Below the pieces are notes generated by a model. The model saw only the letters and a program-made list of their open reading frames with translations, ran no database searches and was not told where the DNA came from. Below are positions 47,770 to 59,580 of a stretch of 64,000 nt of DNA, one piece after another. The stretch comes from Ottelia alismoides (Eukaryota; Streptophyta; Magnoliopsida; Alismatales; Hydrocharitaceae): NCBI GenBank assembly GCA_037367405.1, contig JAZKJV010008883.1:682001-746000 (forward strand). Direction: 5' to 3'. Numbering within the stretch: position 1 is the first letter of the stretch; each line of letters begins with the position of its first letter. The position numbers and the translations under genes were made by a program.

Positions 47770-48596
47770 CTTAGGCAACATTTGCAATTTTTCTTTCTTC
47801 GTTCTTATCATATTGTTCATCTTCTAATCCTTGTAATTTTTATTTTCAGGTACTTGGATACCGAAAAGAAAAAGAAAAAAATGAAGGTGATGATTCTTGC
47901 ATTTTTATAGCGAACTTGTAATTTTCCTAGTCAATTTTTGTAATTTCTTCCCCCTCCTTCTCGGAAAAGCTCGTCATCAATAGGACAAAATATTACATAT
48001 TAGCGCTAGAAGTGCAGGCACTGTGAGCTACTCTTTCTCTTAAGCATTTTAGGTTTTTAAATTTTTGCATTTATTTGTGCTCTGAATTAAACAAAAAAAA
48101 CTTAAAAAGAGTTCTCGATTACATTATCTTTGTGGTCTTCTCCCTCTAATAATCTAATACAAAGACCACCAAAATTGTGCTTGATCACATTAAAAAGATA
48201 AGCTCGAAAGATCATTGCAGTGATCCAAACGAAAGAGGACAAAATTTTGAATGCTTGTCTGATGCACATGATGAATGACACAAAACTCACAAGCACATAG
48301 AACCCAAGGATAGAGACAAAAATCTCTGGTGCTACGTGGGATTGCTGAGAGAAATCGTAACTCCTCGACGCGTTGGGCACAGGTTCTTGTGGGAAGAACA
48401 GATCATTGATCTGAGTACCGCACCCTGGATCCTACAGCCATATTAGGACATCGATTTCTCACAATCTTCCACACCAGACCCTTCATTAAGGACTCTTTTT
48501 CTCTGATAACATTTGTTGAGTCGCTAAATTAAAATCAAAAAGATAACCGCTTTCACAGTAATTTTTGTGTGAGTTGGTAAATCAACAACTTGTTCG
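47770..48596 (+). other. Element D 5' untranslated leader
   Basis: 0.8 kb, much shorter than the leaders of A and B2. No gene or recognised conserved block. Confidence 0.6.
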
Positions 48597-49800
48597 GTGT
48601 TTGTGTTGTGTACGCTAGGTCGTAGGTCTCTGAGAAATCCATTGCAACAACCCTTAGATTATGATCCGATCTATATACCAAAATCTCACCCATCTTGTTC
48701 GAGTGAAAAATCTGAGAACACACCCGATATAGCTGATATGGGAGAAGAAAACCGCCCGAATCCCATGGACCTCATCCTCCAACAATTATAACTTCTGAGA
48801 GAGGAAAATGCCACCATTCGCCAAGTCATAGCTCCTCTGAGTAGGGGACCAACCCCATAAGTACACATTACAATCTGGCCCATGAAGATCCAATTCATTG
48901 AGTCCAGATCCCACCTGAGGTAGAAGACTTTGAAATCAAACCTACATCCATCCCTCTGATCCCAAAATTTTACGGAATCAAAAGTGAAGACCCTTTTCTT
49001 CATATCTAAGGCTTTCGAACAACGTCTGACACAATGAGTATCCCCGAGATAGAAAAAGAGTGTATCTACATGAAGGCCTTCACATTCTCTCTAAAAGAAT
49101 GAGCTCAACAGTGGTTGAGGAATTATGGGACCTCTATCACTTCATTGGATACCTTGAGAGAAGCCTTTATAAAAAATTCTTCCCTGTAGGAAAAATCAAT
49201 GCCTGAGACAAGCCATATCTTCCTCCAAACAGAAGACCAACTAAGCCATTCACGAGGCTTGGGAATGCTACAAAGAGCTACTTAGGAAATGCTCTCATCA
49301 TGCAATCCCAAAGTGGAAATTAGTTCAACTATTCTATGAGGACATAGACACATCTATCAAGAGAGTCATAGATGGATCATGTGATTGTAACTATATTAGT
49401 CATGACAAACACTTTCTATGAACATTATTTGAGAACATGGCTGGCAACTCAGAGAACAGCTCCTCCATTGAGCAATATAGCGGCCATGTGAAACCAGTTC
49501 ACAGAGTCAACAAAGACAAAACCATCAATAAGCGATCAAGGAAAACAATGATAAATGGAAAACTCATTCCATGCAAATGGACCTTATGACCCAAACCATA
49601 GGAAAATTGGCTATGAACAATGTCTCGAACAACGTATGTGGTATCATTTATAACCCCAATTTAAGAAGAGATTGATGATGAAGAAGAACCAATAGAGACA
49701 GCCATGCTTCCTCCTTCTTCCCCAACCATCCATCCCCTTTCCTAGCGCTCTTCACTGAAGAAGGACTCGATCATCCACCATCGATCCAGAGCTAGAAAAA
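48597..49800 (+). pseudogene. gag: Element D gag (heavily degenerate)
   Basis: A readable start region (about 48597-48791, with DYDPIYIPKSHPS and MGEENRPNPMDLILQQL) is followed by stops and frameshifts. The gag core can still be recognised in pieces, for example QQWLRNYGTSITSLDTLREAF-like coding at about 49108-49170 and the region of the conserved CPHH and DGSCGG-type motifs near 49290-49385. No intact capsid reading remains. Confidence 0.7.
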
Positions 49801-50757
49801 ATGTTCTCAGACATTGTCATCAAAATCCTACTCCTGAAAGCCCTCGAACAAGTCTCAGCCTTCTCCCGCTTCTTAAAAGAAAAATGCACACCAAAGCGAA
49901 AATCAAAGGAAAAGGATAAGAAGAATCAAGAAGAGGCTGAAAAGTCTGTGCTTCCACGAGCCACATCAAATGTCATTTCCCAATTCCTGCCCACCAAGAA
50001 GAAAGATCCAGGGACACCCTTGGTTAAATGCACAATCGGTGACTTGATTTTCGAGCGCACTCTATTGGATAATGGCACCTCGATTAATCTCCTTCCTATT
50101 GCTATCCTAGAGCACTTTGACTTAGGAAAACTAAAACCTATCTCGATGATTTTACAAATGGATGATCGTTCGGTGAAGAGACCAATAGGACTTCTTGAGG
50201 ATGTCATAGTCACCATTCAAGGACATCAATTTCCTGTGGACTTTGTTGTGATGGATATGGATCGCAAAATCACACTGAGTGAAACACGCATCATTCTGGG
50301 AAGACCCTTCTTAGCTACTGCCAAAGCACATTTTGATTATGAGGAGGGCAAACTAGAATTAAAAATCAATAGCAAGATCATCCTTGTTGATCTTATAATA
50401 TCCACTTCTGTTGACTCCGAGACTGAAGACTGTGGTTGGATAGAGAGTTGTGTTATCCTTAACATACAAGATGACTTTGCTCCTATCCATCTCTCAAAAG
50501 ATCCTTTAGAGATTAGTCTAAACACCTCTAGATCCACTTATAAGGATACCTCTCATGAAATTGCCACATACAATCTGAATCTCGCACTCGAAGCTCCACC
50601 ATGCCCTCTCACCGGACAAGAAATTGATGAGCTTGATAATGCCTGGGACGCACTAAACTCTGAACTTGCATTGACCTCAGCCATGATCATGCCCATGATG
50701 GAGCCACCTTTTGAGACCATTTCTTTAATAGATTCATCAAAAGAACTATACCTCTGA
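49801..50757 (+). pseudogene. pro: Element D gag end and protease, open frame of 318 codons
   Basis: This is open from 49801 to TGA 50755. A Lys/Glu-rich stretch (KRKSKEKDKKNQEEAEK) is followed by the protease: LLDNGTSINLLP (Asp at 50068), DRSVKRPIGLLEDVIVTIQG and TRIILGRPFLATAKAHFDY. Asn follows the catalytic Asp where Ser or Thr is usual. Unlike A, there is no stop at the Gln codon (LQMDDRS). An acidic linker follows. RT continues in another frame after 50757, so a base has been gained or lost at the junction. It may still fold, but its start lies in ruined gag. Confidence 0.85.
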
Positions 50758-52320
50758 TTCCCCCGACATCCATTGTTGAATTGAAACCCCTACCCCAAGA
50801 TCTGAAGTATGCTTTCCTTGATGATGCACACACTCTACCAGTAATCATCAATGCCAACCTTGATCACACTCAGGAAAGCCAACTCATGGAGGTTTTGAAA
50901 AGAAATTCCCAGGCTATTGGATGGAAGATAACTGATTTGAAAGGAATAAGCCTGACATTCTGTACACACCACATATATATATGGAAAGTGATAGTAAACC
51001 CTCTCAAGAAATGCAAAGACGGTTAAATCTCAATCTACGAGAGGTTGTGAAGAATGAAATCTACAAGTGGTCAAGTGCGAGCATCATTTATCCTATTGTT
51101 GATAGTCCTTGGATCAGTCCTCTCCAGGTTATACCCAAGAAAGCCGGATTGACAATTGTCAAAAATGAAAAAGGAGAGGACATACCCACCCGAGTAGCCA
51201 CATCTTGGAGAGTCTGTGTCGATTATAGGAAATTCAACAAGGCTACCCGAAAAGATCATTTCCCGTTGCCATTCATTGACCAAATCATCGAGAAGCTAGT
51301 CGAAAAAGAATTCTTCTGCTTTTTGGATGGATATTCCGGTTATAACCAAGTGGCCATAGCACCAGAAGATCAAGACAAAACCACTTTCACTTGTCCCTTT
51401 CGGACTTATGCCTTTCGCCACATGCCTTTTGGATTATGTAATGCCCTAGCAACCTTTCAAAGGTGCATGACGGGAATTTTCACCGATATGATCGGCAATT
51501 TCATGGAAGTATTTATGGATGATTTCTCTATTTTTGGGAACCCTTTTGAGGAAACACTCGAATTTTTGGATAGAGTCCTACAAAAATGCATTGAAGTAAA
51601 CCTGATATTATCTTGGAAGAAATCACACTTCATAGTGAAGCAAGGGATTGTACTGGGACATATTGTGTCAAAGAAGGGGATGGAAGTGGATCCATCGAAA
51701 ATTGAGACCGTCACCCACTTAGGCCCATCCATGAATATAAAAGGAGTTCGATCCTTCCTAGGCCATGTCGATTTTTACCACCAATTTATCAAGGATTTCT
51801 CGAAAATTTCTCGCCCTCTCACCAAACTACTTGAAAAGGACCAAGATTTCACATTCACCGAGGAAGCATTCGAGTCCTTCAATACACTAAGGAAAATCAT
51901 CACTGAAGCACCCATACTACAGCCCCTTGATTGGAACTGTGAATTTGAAATCATGTGTGATGCTTGTGATTATACTGTTGGGGCAGTATTGGGTCAAAGG
52001 AAAGATGGAAAACCTTTAAGCCTTCTACTATGCTAGCAAAATCTTGGATGATGCTCAAAAGAACTACACTGTGACCGAGAAAGAACTGCTGGCTGTGGTA
52101 TTTTCACTAGAGAAATTTCGATCTTACATCCTAGGGTCCCATATCATAATCTACACAGACCACTCTGCTCGAATACCTCTTCACAAAGAAAGATGCCAAG
52201 CTTAGACTGATTAGGTGGGTGTTGTTGCTATAAGAATTTGACCTAGAAATCCGTGACAAAGCAGGAGCAAAGAATGTTGTAGCTGATCACTTATCGTGGC
52301 TCCCCTCATCATCTTCAACA
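50758..52320 (+). pseudogene. pol: Element D reverse transcriptase and RNase H (degenerate)
   Basis: LPQDLKYAFLDD (about 50790) opens the domain. An extra AT pair in the (AT)n run at about 50972-50981 shifts the frame; from 50981 the RT is open for 351 codons with WRVCVDYRKFN, KDHFPLPFIDQ, FLDGYSGYNQ, MPFGLCNALATFQ, the catalytic FMDD (51512-51523) and SFLGHVDFYHQFIKDFS. RNase H begins at CDACDYTVGAVLGQ (about 51956). It is cut by a frameshift near 52014, then continues with [14 protein letters not shown] and YTDHSA to about 52175, where another frameshift follows. The polymerase core is therefore nearly intact but separated from its upstream part. Confidence 0.92.
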
Positions 52321-53659
52321 ACCGATAACGTGGTCCCAATTTCTGAAAGTTTTCCTGATGAGAATATAATTTCTGTCTCTCAACTCCCTTTGTATGCGGA
52401 CATCGTCAATTACCTTGCCACTTCCACATTTCCCGATGACTGGCCGAAACATAAGAGAGACAAAACCAAGGTCCAAGCCCGATATTATCATTGGGAAGAA
52501 CATCTTCTCTTCAAAGAGGGCACTGATTTAATTTGGAGACGTTGTATCCCTGAATCTGAAGTCTCTAGTGTCCTATCTCATTGCCACACTTCTGGGTGTG
52601 GAGAACACCATTCAGGGAAGCATACAGCCGCTAAGGTCTTACAATGTGGTTTCTACTGGCCTACACTCTTTAAAGATGCCCATCATTTTGCTCAATCTTG
52701 TCCTGCATGTCAGACCAATTGAACAATGACCCGCTGCAACATGATGCCCCTCCAACACGTACATATAGTCGAAATCTTTGATACTTGGGGAATAGACTTC
52801 ATGAGACCTTTCATCACATCACAAGGCTATCAACACATCCTACTCGCCGTTGACTACGTGTCCTATTGGGTTGAAGCCATTCCCACTCACGCTACTGATA
52901 GCGCCACTGTTGTCAAATTCCTGACCAACCTTTTCTCTCAATTTGGATTATAAAAGGTAATCATTAGTGATGGTGGAACCCACTTTCTGAATGCTTTACT
53001 TAAGAAGAATGGATTCGAACACCATGTCTCAATCGCCTATCATTCACAGACAAATGGAATGGCTGAGATATCAAACCGAGAAATCAAGACCATACTCCAG
53101 AAAATTCCGCTCTGATCGTAAAGATTGGTCTCAATACATACCTTCTGCTCTCTAGGCCTACCGTACAACCTTCCGCACACCCTTAGGAATGAGCCCATAC
53201 CGATTGGTCTTTGGAAAGACATGCCATTTACCCGTTGCAATTCACCACAAATCACTCTGGGCGATCAAGCAATGCCATTTGGACTATGAAGAGGCTGGAA
53301 AAAGAAGATTATTGGATTTGTCTAAATTAGAGGAATTAAGATCACAAGCCTATGACAACAACTTGTTGTACAAAGAAAAAATCAAAATATGGCATGATGC
53401 GAACATTTCTAGGAAAATATTTCAATAAAATCAAAAAGTATGGCTTTTCGATGCACAATTGAAACTATGCCCAGGAAAGCTGAGATCGAAGTGGAAAGGA
53501 CCATACACTGTAACCCAAGTCTTTGATAACGGTTCAATAGAAATCTTTGACCCACACACCAAAGACACTTTTAGAGTCAATGGTCAAAGACTAAAACCTA
53601 TTGTCGAACCATCTGGTCCCATGCTTGTCTGCACAACATACCTTCTGCAGGAAAAGTAA
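52321..53659 (+). pseudogene. int: Element D integrase (degenerate)
   Basis: The HHCC domain is intact in 52330-52722 (CHTSGCGEHHSG... CPAC). Catalytic Asp 52795 (WGIDFM) and Asp 52969 (ISDGGTHF) are present, and Glu 53065 (NGMAE) follows, but only 31 residues separate the last two instead of 35, because four codons are missing near 53005. Stops lie at 52720, 52951 (TAA) and 53155 (TAG where relatives have Trp), with a frameshift near 53105 and TAA at 53426. The C-terminal GPY module (KWKGPYTV, about 53490) is intact to the TAA stop ending at 53659. Confidence 0.9.
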
Positions 53660-55208
53660 GCCACAACATCGTTGAGCTGAGACGTTAAATCATGCATTCT
53701 CGTGAGTCTCTCCTCACAGGTATCGTTTATCTTTACTCTTTTATTTTCCACATATTTTTACTGCATTGCATTAGATAAGTATGGGGGTAAAATTTTTTTC
53801 CAAAAAAAATCACAAAACAAAAACACAAAAATATCTTGCCCACCCAATCTGATGGTCCTTTTTTCATCATGAGGGCATGATTTCTGATAAGCATGTGGGG
53901 GTGTCTGCATGTTTTCAAAATATTTTTCCAAAAAAAGGAAAAAGAAAAGAAAACCACAAATAATATGGCCTTCTCAATTTTGTTGAGAAAACAGATCTTC
54001 ACTGCATAGATTATAAACTGAGGCTGAGTTGACCCTAATCCACTTAACTTCATCAGAATTTCACTAGGCATGAGTTTTTAAGCTTTTTTCATGTCCATAT
54101 GGACTTTATTCTCTCAGTTCCACTGACTCTACTGATGAATGAATTTCTGTATCTAACTAGATCACCTGAGCAACTAGTAGCACTCTTAAACTCTTCATTG
54201 GATATTAAGCAAGTGCACATTCCACTTAGCTTGATTGAGTTTATTTTACGAGATACAATTACAATCTAGTTGAGGTGAGGAGTTGTCCTCTTTGTTGTGC
54301 CAATGCATGAACCTTGTCTATAGTTAGTGAAGGAACTTGACTCAGGAGCAACATGATCTCTCTAGTCTAAGTGTATCAGCAAATAAGCCAATATCATGCC
54401 TTCAAAGTCAATATTAAACCGATACTACCTTTGATGCCAAACCCAAAGCAAAAACACCACAAAAAGGCATATTACAATACAAAAGAATGCCAAAAACTAC
54501 CAATCATGCAAAGATGTGCGAAGCAAAAGCCATGAAAGAAGACCACCAAATAACCCTTCTCCACCAACAAGCCATGGTAGCATCCCAATGATGCTACCTA
54601 ATTTCTTAAAAGAGGCCCAAAGAGGCCCAGGATTATGCTCTGCAAAAGGAAAGAAATGAGAGCAATGGACCAAAGCGGTCTACGGAAAACCCCAAAAATT
54701 AAATCTCATTCTCCAATGAATTATGACATATTTTTATGCTGACATACTTGGGTGAAAAGAGAATATGCATGAATTCAGGTGAGGGCTAAGACTATATGTG
54801 TAGGGAATCATTCGGTACCTTGATAGATTATGTTATTAGCTCGTTCTCTTGACTCACAAAAGCTAAAACATCACGAACACCGTTTATATCCACTCAAGAT
54901 CAAAGAGAATACCAGTTGATTAGAATGATCCGACTTGATCGACTTTCTGAAACCATTTCGATTTTGTCGAAACTGAGAGGCTATTGAAACTAAAAACTCA
55001 AGTCAAGTCGATAATTCGAACAAATCTTTAATCAATAGGTCGACTCAATGAAGTTTGTATATATGTGTGATTGTGATCTGAAAACTCAAGACTTTGTGGG
55101 TGTGTCTGTTGCAAACCCTCATCCAGTCCCTCTTGATTTTTTCCCTCGTTCCTCATTATTATTTATCTTATTCTTGCTCGAGACTAGAAACATTTAAGCA
55201 TGGGGGTG
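53660..55208 (+). other. Element D 3' untranslated region
   Basis: 1.5 kb without an env-like gene. Two extra polypurine-like words, GATAAGTATGGGGGTA (about 53774) and GATAAGCATGTGGGGG (about 53887), precede the true tract, but without the inverted repeats seen in A, B2, C and G. No other content is recognised. Confidence 0.7.
55171..55208 (+). other. Polypurine tract of element D with conserved upstream block
   Basis: TTGCTCGAGACTAGAAA (from 55174), then TTAAGCATGGGGGTG directly before the LTR; it parallels A (TTGCTAGGGACTAGAAA ... AAGTATAGGGGGG). Confidence 0.85.
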
Positions 55209-56678
55209 TGATGATTATATATTATGTTGATATAATACCATACAAATTACATGAAGAGTCCCATTAATATCTGACACATACACCTCAATACCACTTAATC
55301 CAGATATTATTTATTCTACAAATACAATGGGAAAACCACCTCTAAAATGCACAATTAATTCAAATGAACAAATTCTCTCCTCTACATTAATTATATAATA
55401 CAACATTCCAATCATTCAATTAATCGTTGAAATACTTTATGTATCCAAACAAAAAAAGCATGGTCATTAAATAAAATATCACATTCAACCACACATATTT
55501 ATACATTTAATTTGTCTCTACACAGATTTTGTTGAAAAGAAATGGAGAGGGGCTTGAAGGCAATATACCCTTTCTTTATTAGTTGCACATGGGGCACCAC
55601 AATTCTCTTTCATGCACATTGAGCCTCCCACGTAATGCAATGCATGAATACTCTCTTTATTCTTCTCTCTCTTGCCCATGCAACTTCCCTATGCATGAAT
55701 GTATATATTTCTTTTGTCTTTATGTACATGAGATGAAGACCTTCAAAATTTAAAGGATGCATATAGCATCCATAAAAAGAGAAGTCCCCCAAGGCACCAA
55801 GGGGCTCGTGACCTCTCCCTCAACGGAACTCTCTCCTTCAGGCACAAGTTCTCTCGCCCCTGACTTTCCCTCCTTCTTCCTCTGCACGTACGGCTATCCC
55901 CTTCAGCATGCACCACCTTACGCGGCCACCAGCCTGCAGACACCTCCTCCGTGCAGTACAGCTCCATCTCCGCATACTCCAGCCTGTGCGGACCTCCTCC
56001 ACGCTCATCTTCACGCATCCATCTTCACGCCGCCACTATCTCGTGACTCCACCGTCATCTCCGAAAGCTCCAATAGAGAAGACTTCCTCCCCATCTTTAT
56101 TTACTTCTAGCATTTTCTTCCTTAAGTTATTTTATGTAAGTTGAATTTGGAAGAAAACAACTCTCCTGTTATAAGATCACCTTGTATTTTTATTACATTA
56201 GTATTTTGTTTAAGTTGAACTTGGAAGCATTCGTATGTTGTAATCTATTCTCAAAGTTCTCTATAATATATGCATTGTAAATTTATATTCTTTTATGCTC
56301 TCTGAAAATTTATAAGTGACTCTCATTTTTCCATATTAGATTGTGATTCATCCCCTACTTCCTTACTTATTTTCACCCATACTTGCATTTGCTTACTCTA
56401 AGTTTAGGAAGTATTTTCACCGTAGATTGCATTCTTTTCAAGATTTTATAATTTTTTTCTCTCATCGCCATGGAGTGAGATTTGAATCAAGTTAGAAAAG
56501 GAACAAAAAATTACGAGTTTGCTTAGTCCCGGCGGATACGAACCTCTACTTGCACTATACATCTTGTGTGTTTTATTATGCTTGTGGTTGTAATATTATT
56601 TGTTTGACTTTGATTATTCGTGATAAGACAACAACTTGATAAAATCATCTTTTTAAACTATGAAAAATCTTGTCAACA
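55209..56678 (+). repeat. Element D 3' LTR
   Basis: This matches 46326-47748 with clear divergence and a 45-base stretch (about 56225-56275) missing from the 5' copy. It ends near TTGTCAACA, after which C LTR sequence resumes. Confidence 0.88.
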
Positions 56679-58950
56679 TTTGCCTGGAGCTGTAGGGTAT
56701 CTTTGAGTACTGCGGCGGTCTGATCTGATTGATGCTTCGCGGATGGAGACGAAGGTGATGGTCATGGTGTGTGTGTGTGTCTATCGAAGGACTTCACTTC
56801 CAGAAGTTGTGCATAATTAGTTCCATAGACGAAGGCGATGTGCATACGTATCATTTGAACGGGAGGTTGGTGTTCATCAGAGACCTGCAAGTGGTTGAAA
56901 TTGGCTCGAGGATTCATCTCTCGACTAGACGTTAGATCTAAGGGGTAACGGGTGGACTTCCCAGGCGATGGTGATAGATTGGGAATGAACTCGGATCTGA
57001 AGTTAGATCTAAGGTGGACAGGTTGCAGGAATTAGATGGAGAAGTGGATTGATTGGAATGAGGTGAAATAGAGAAGTTGGATTGAAAGTTTTTAGTATTG
57101 ATTCAGATAAAAGTTGATGAAGAAGATAGAAATGGAGAAGGAAAATCCGAGACGAATAGAGGGATCGAGAAGAGAGCATATGAGAGATTGAGAAGAGAAG
57201 GGAGGAAGTTGAGAAGGAGGAGTATGGATACTAACTTGGACGATAAACCAACAGAGGATGAACGCCTATAAATCGGAGCTGGAGCTCCGAGGTCATCGCC
57301 TGCAAAGCGCAGCAGATGCGGAGGCTGAGGTGGAGAACTGGAGCTGCTAACCACGATGAATCACGCCGGAACTCTCCCTTGAACTCTCAAGGATAGAAGA
57401 ACGAGAGTTGTCACTCCCTCGAAACCTCCCTTTTATGGAGCTGGAAGTTGGTTGAAGCTCAAAATTGCGGATTAGGAGCTTGAAGAGGGTTGACAAGGTA
57501 TTTATAAAAGAGGAGGATCGGGTCACCGGGAGGCGGTGAGGAGAATGCCGAACGGTTGGAGGCCGGTCGTTGGGCGGTTGGCGAACGTCGAGAAGAGGAA
57601 GATGGGTGTGGATGTGCGGCGTGCACATGGGCCGAATTCCATCGGGGAAGAAGGTTGGTAAAGTAAGAGAGAGAGAATTAAAAAAATTAAAAAAATAAAA
57701 TTAAATAACATTAATTACATATTGATATAATTAATTATGAATTGGATTAATAATTAGATAATTTGATATTTAATTTAAAATAATTAATCTCAATTACTTA
57801 ATTAGTAATTAGAATAATTAACTAATTAAATGTCTTAATGTATAATTAACATATAATTAATAATTAAATACTAAATAATTAAATAATTTTTATTTTAATT
57901 TAAGTAAATATTAGAGGATTAATGAAGTATATAATAAATAACATCTATTAAATAATACTATATTACAATACATTGTACAACATATACCAATATGGACCTG
58001 AAAATCTCATTTTTCATATTAACTCCAAATTTCACGAAATCAATGTCATTTTATAGATAATTATATAATACGAATTTTAAAATTGAGTTTGCCCAATTCA
58101 AAGTTCATACAGCCGAGTTATGAGGTCCGAAAAATTTAGGTAGCAGCTTCGAGGCTTCAGGTTTTATTGGTATTTTGACTTAGTTATATTTTTATATTTT
58201 TATATACAATTTAATAAGATTTTTAGAAAATAAATTAAGTTAATCATATTTACGGTTATTTAAATAAAAATTCGAGAAATTTCTACATACAATACAATTA
58301 AACAACGGGTCCAAAACGTCAAAACTCACTGGTTTTATTCTAATATTTTTTGATATTTTTAATAAAATAGTACTAAATATAAAACAGATTTTAAAAGTGA
58401 GCTTGGTCTGTTTGGAGTTTTCTATAAATAGTTATGAACCTTGGAATTCGGCTGTTACGGTTTATTACGGTTAATTATTTTTGTGATGAAATATTTTCCT
58501 GATATTTTTATAAAATAATATATATTTTTATGAACAACTTTTATAAAAGAAATGATTTAATTTAAGATGATATAAGTTATGAATGAAATAGATGAAATAT
58601 TTACGATATGTAAAATGGGTAGATTATATTTTTTATCTTTGTTTTCTGGGTATTCTTATTAGTTAGGATCCTTGTCTCCCCCTACTTATTTATTTTGTCG
58701 ACCAAGTCAATATTTACTTGGTCTCAGGGTTAGGATCAGTCTATATATATTTTATATCTACAGCCTTCTTTTCTTTTATTTTTCATTTTATTTTTATTCT
58801 TTTATTTTGGATAAAATAAGTGTAAAATATATAATATTAACAATTGTGGTTAAAATGTTAATTAAATGAAATTAGTGAATATTTACATGTATTTTACCAA
58901 GGATTTTAGCCAAAATGAAAGAATAAAGGCGATGAAGCATGGATGCATCG
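56679..58950 (-). repeat. Element C 5' LTR, 5' part
   Basis: On the minus strand the LTR starts at 58950 as CGATGCATCC (the 3' LTR has TGATGAATCC, so the terminal T has changed). The first 700 bases match 37576-38269. A GC-richer region (57100-57640) and a TATA box follow. The rest continues at 46325 on the other side of D. Confidence 0.85.
57499..57506 (-). promoter_or_regulatory. TATA box in element C 5' LTR
   Basis: The minus strand reads TATAAATA, the same octamer as in A, about 1.45 kb from the LTR start (1.59 kb in A). Confidence 0.5.
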
Positions 58951-59580
58951 CTCTACCACTCCTAAGAGATATTAAATCAACATCCTCCACATACTCTGGT
59001 GGCATCTGTGACTGATAAGTAGAACCTATCATCTGTGTGTACATGATGGAATCATCACGTACTAAATCCAAAATCTATTGCTTGAACTCATTCATATCTT
59101 GCCTATATATTATATTGATTGTTAATCATACCTACAAGATCATCTAATGTTGGGTTCTCATAGAAATATCCTAGAGAATCGAATGAGTCAACCAAATACT
59201 GTTGAGGTGGCTGCTGCAAGAGATAATCTGATGTCCACTAAGTAAAAGTCTAAATCTGATGAGGTTTGGTCTCATGAACAAGAGGGTATGACACAAACTC
59301 ATTCTGAAATTAATGTATCTGATGTACTAAAGACAAGGTATCATATGAAAATAAAGCTTTATCTGCTCATGGAATCAACTCGTGACCCTGAAGATGGAAT
59401 AGATGTCATATGTACATTCTAATTCTTCATGTCAATAATGTTCCTCACAAGCTCTTCGATCTAGTCGAGATTGTGTAACTGGTGGAATCTTGTCTCAATA
59501 AGCTCCAGGTGATCTAATCTGACTAAGAATCCTCTTCTCATCTGACGAAGACCAAGAAAGTAGGAATCGAAGGACCCTCC
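58951..59580 (-). pseudogene. Element E: gag remnant
   Basis: On the minus strand this is the C-terminal part of an Athila-type gag. The frame at 59071-58951 ends DVDLISLRSGRA, matching the VVTLRSGRALPPP motif of A. Upstream the sequence is Gln/Glu-rich and crossed by stops, at least one at a Gln-like position. Element C begins directly after the LRSGRA codons, and element F begins at the other end, so this is the oldest visible layer here. Where the rest of E lies is unknown. Confidence 0.7.

Larger units (their letters stand above)
46326..56678 (+). mobile_element. Element D: Athila-type retrotransposon with short LTRs
   Basis: A 10.35-kb element with LTRs of 1.42 and 1.47 kb, a tRNA-Asp-type primer site, gag, protease, RT-RNase H, integrase, 3' UTR and polypurine tract. 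It is inserted in the 5' LTR of C in the opposite orientation. The flanks TTCAC (46321-46325) and TTTGC (56679-56683) could be a duplication altered by two transitions, so the ends are uncertain by a few bases. The first 160 bases of the LTRs differ at about 15 positions by eye, so D is clearly older than A. Confidence 0.9.
37576..58950 (-). mobile_element. Element C: gag-protease-only Athila-type element (minus strand), split by D
   Basis: Read on the minus strand: 5' LTR (58950-56679 and 46325-44617, split by element D), an intact tRNA-Asp primer site (44616-44599), leader, gag, protease, acidic linker, 3' UTR with five hairpin/polypurine modules, polypurine tract and the first 0.7 kb of a 3' LTR. 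RT, RNase H and integrase are absent: the internal region is only 6.3 kb and passes from the linker straight to the 3' UTR. It therefore looks non-autonomous. It is inserted in element E. Its far end is lost, so no duplication can be checked. Confidence 0.82.
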
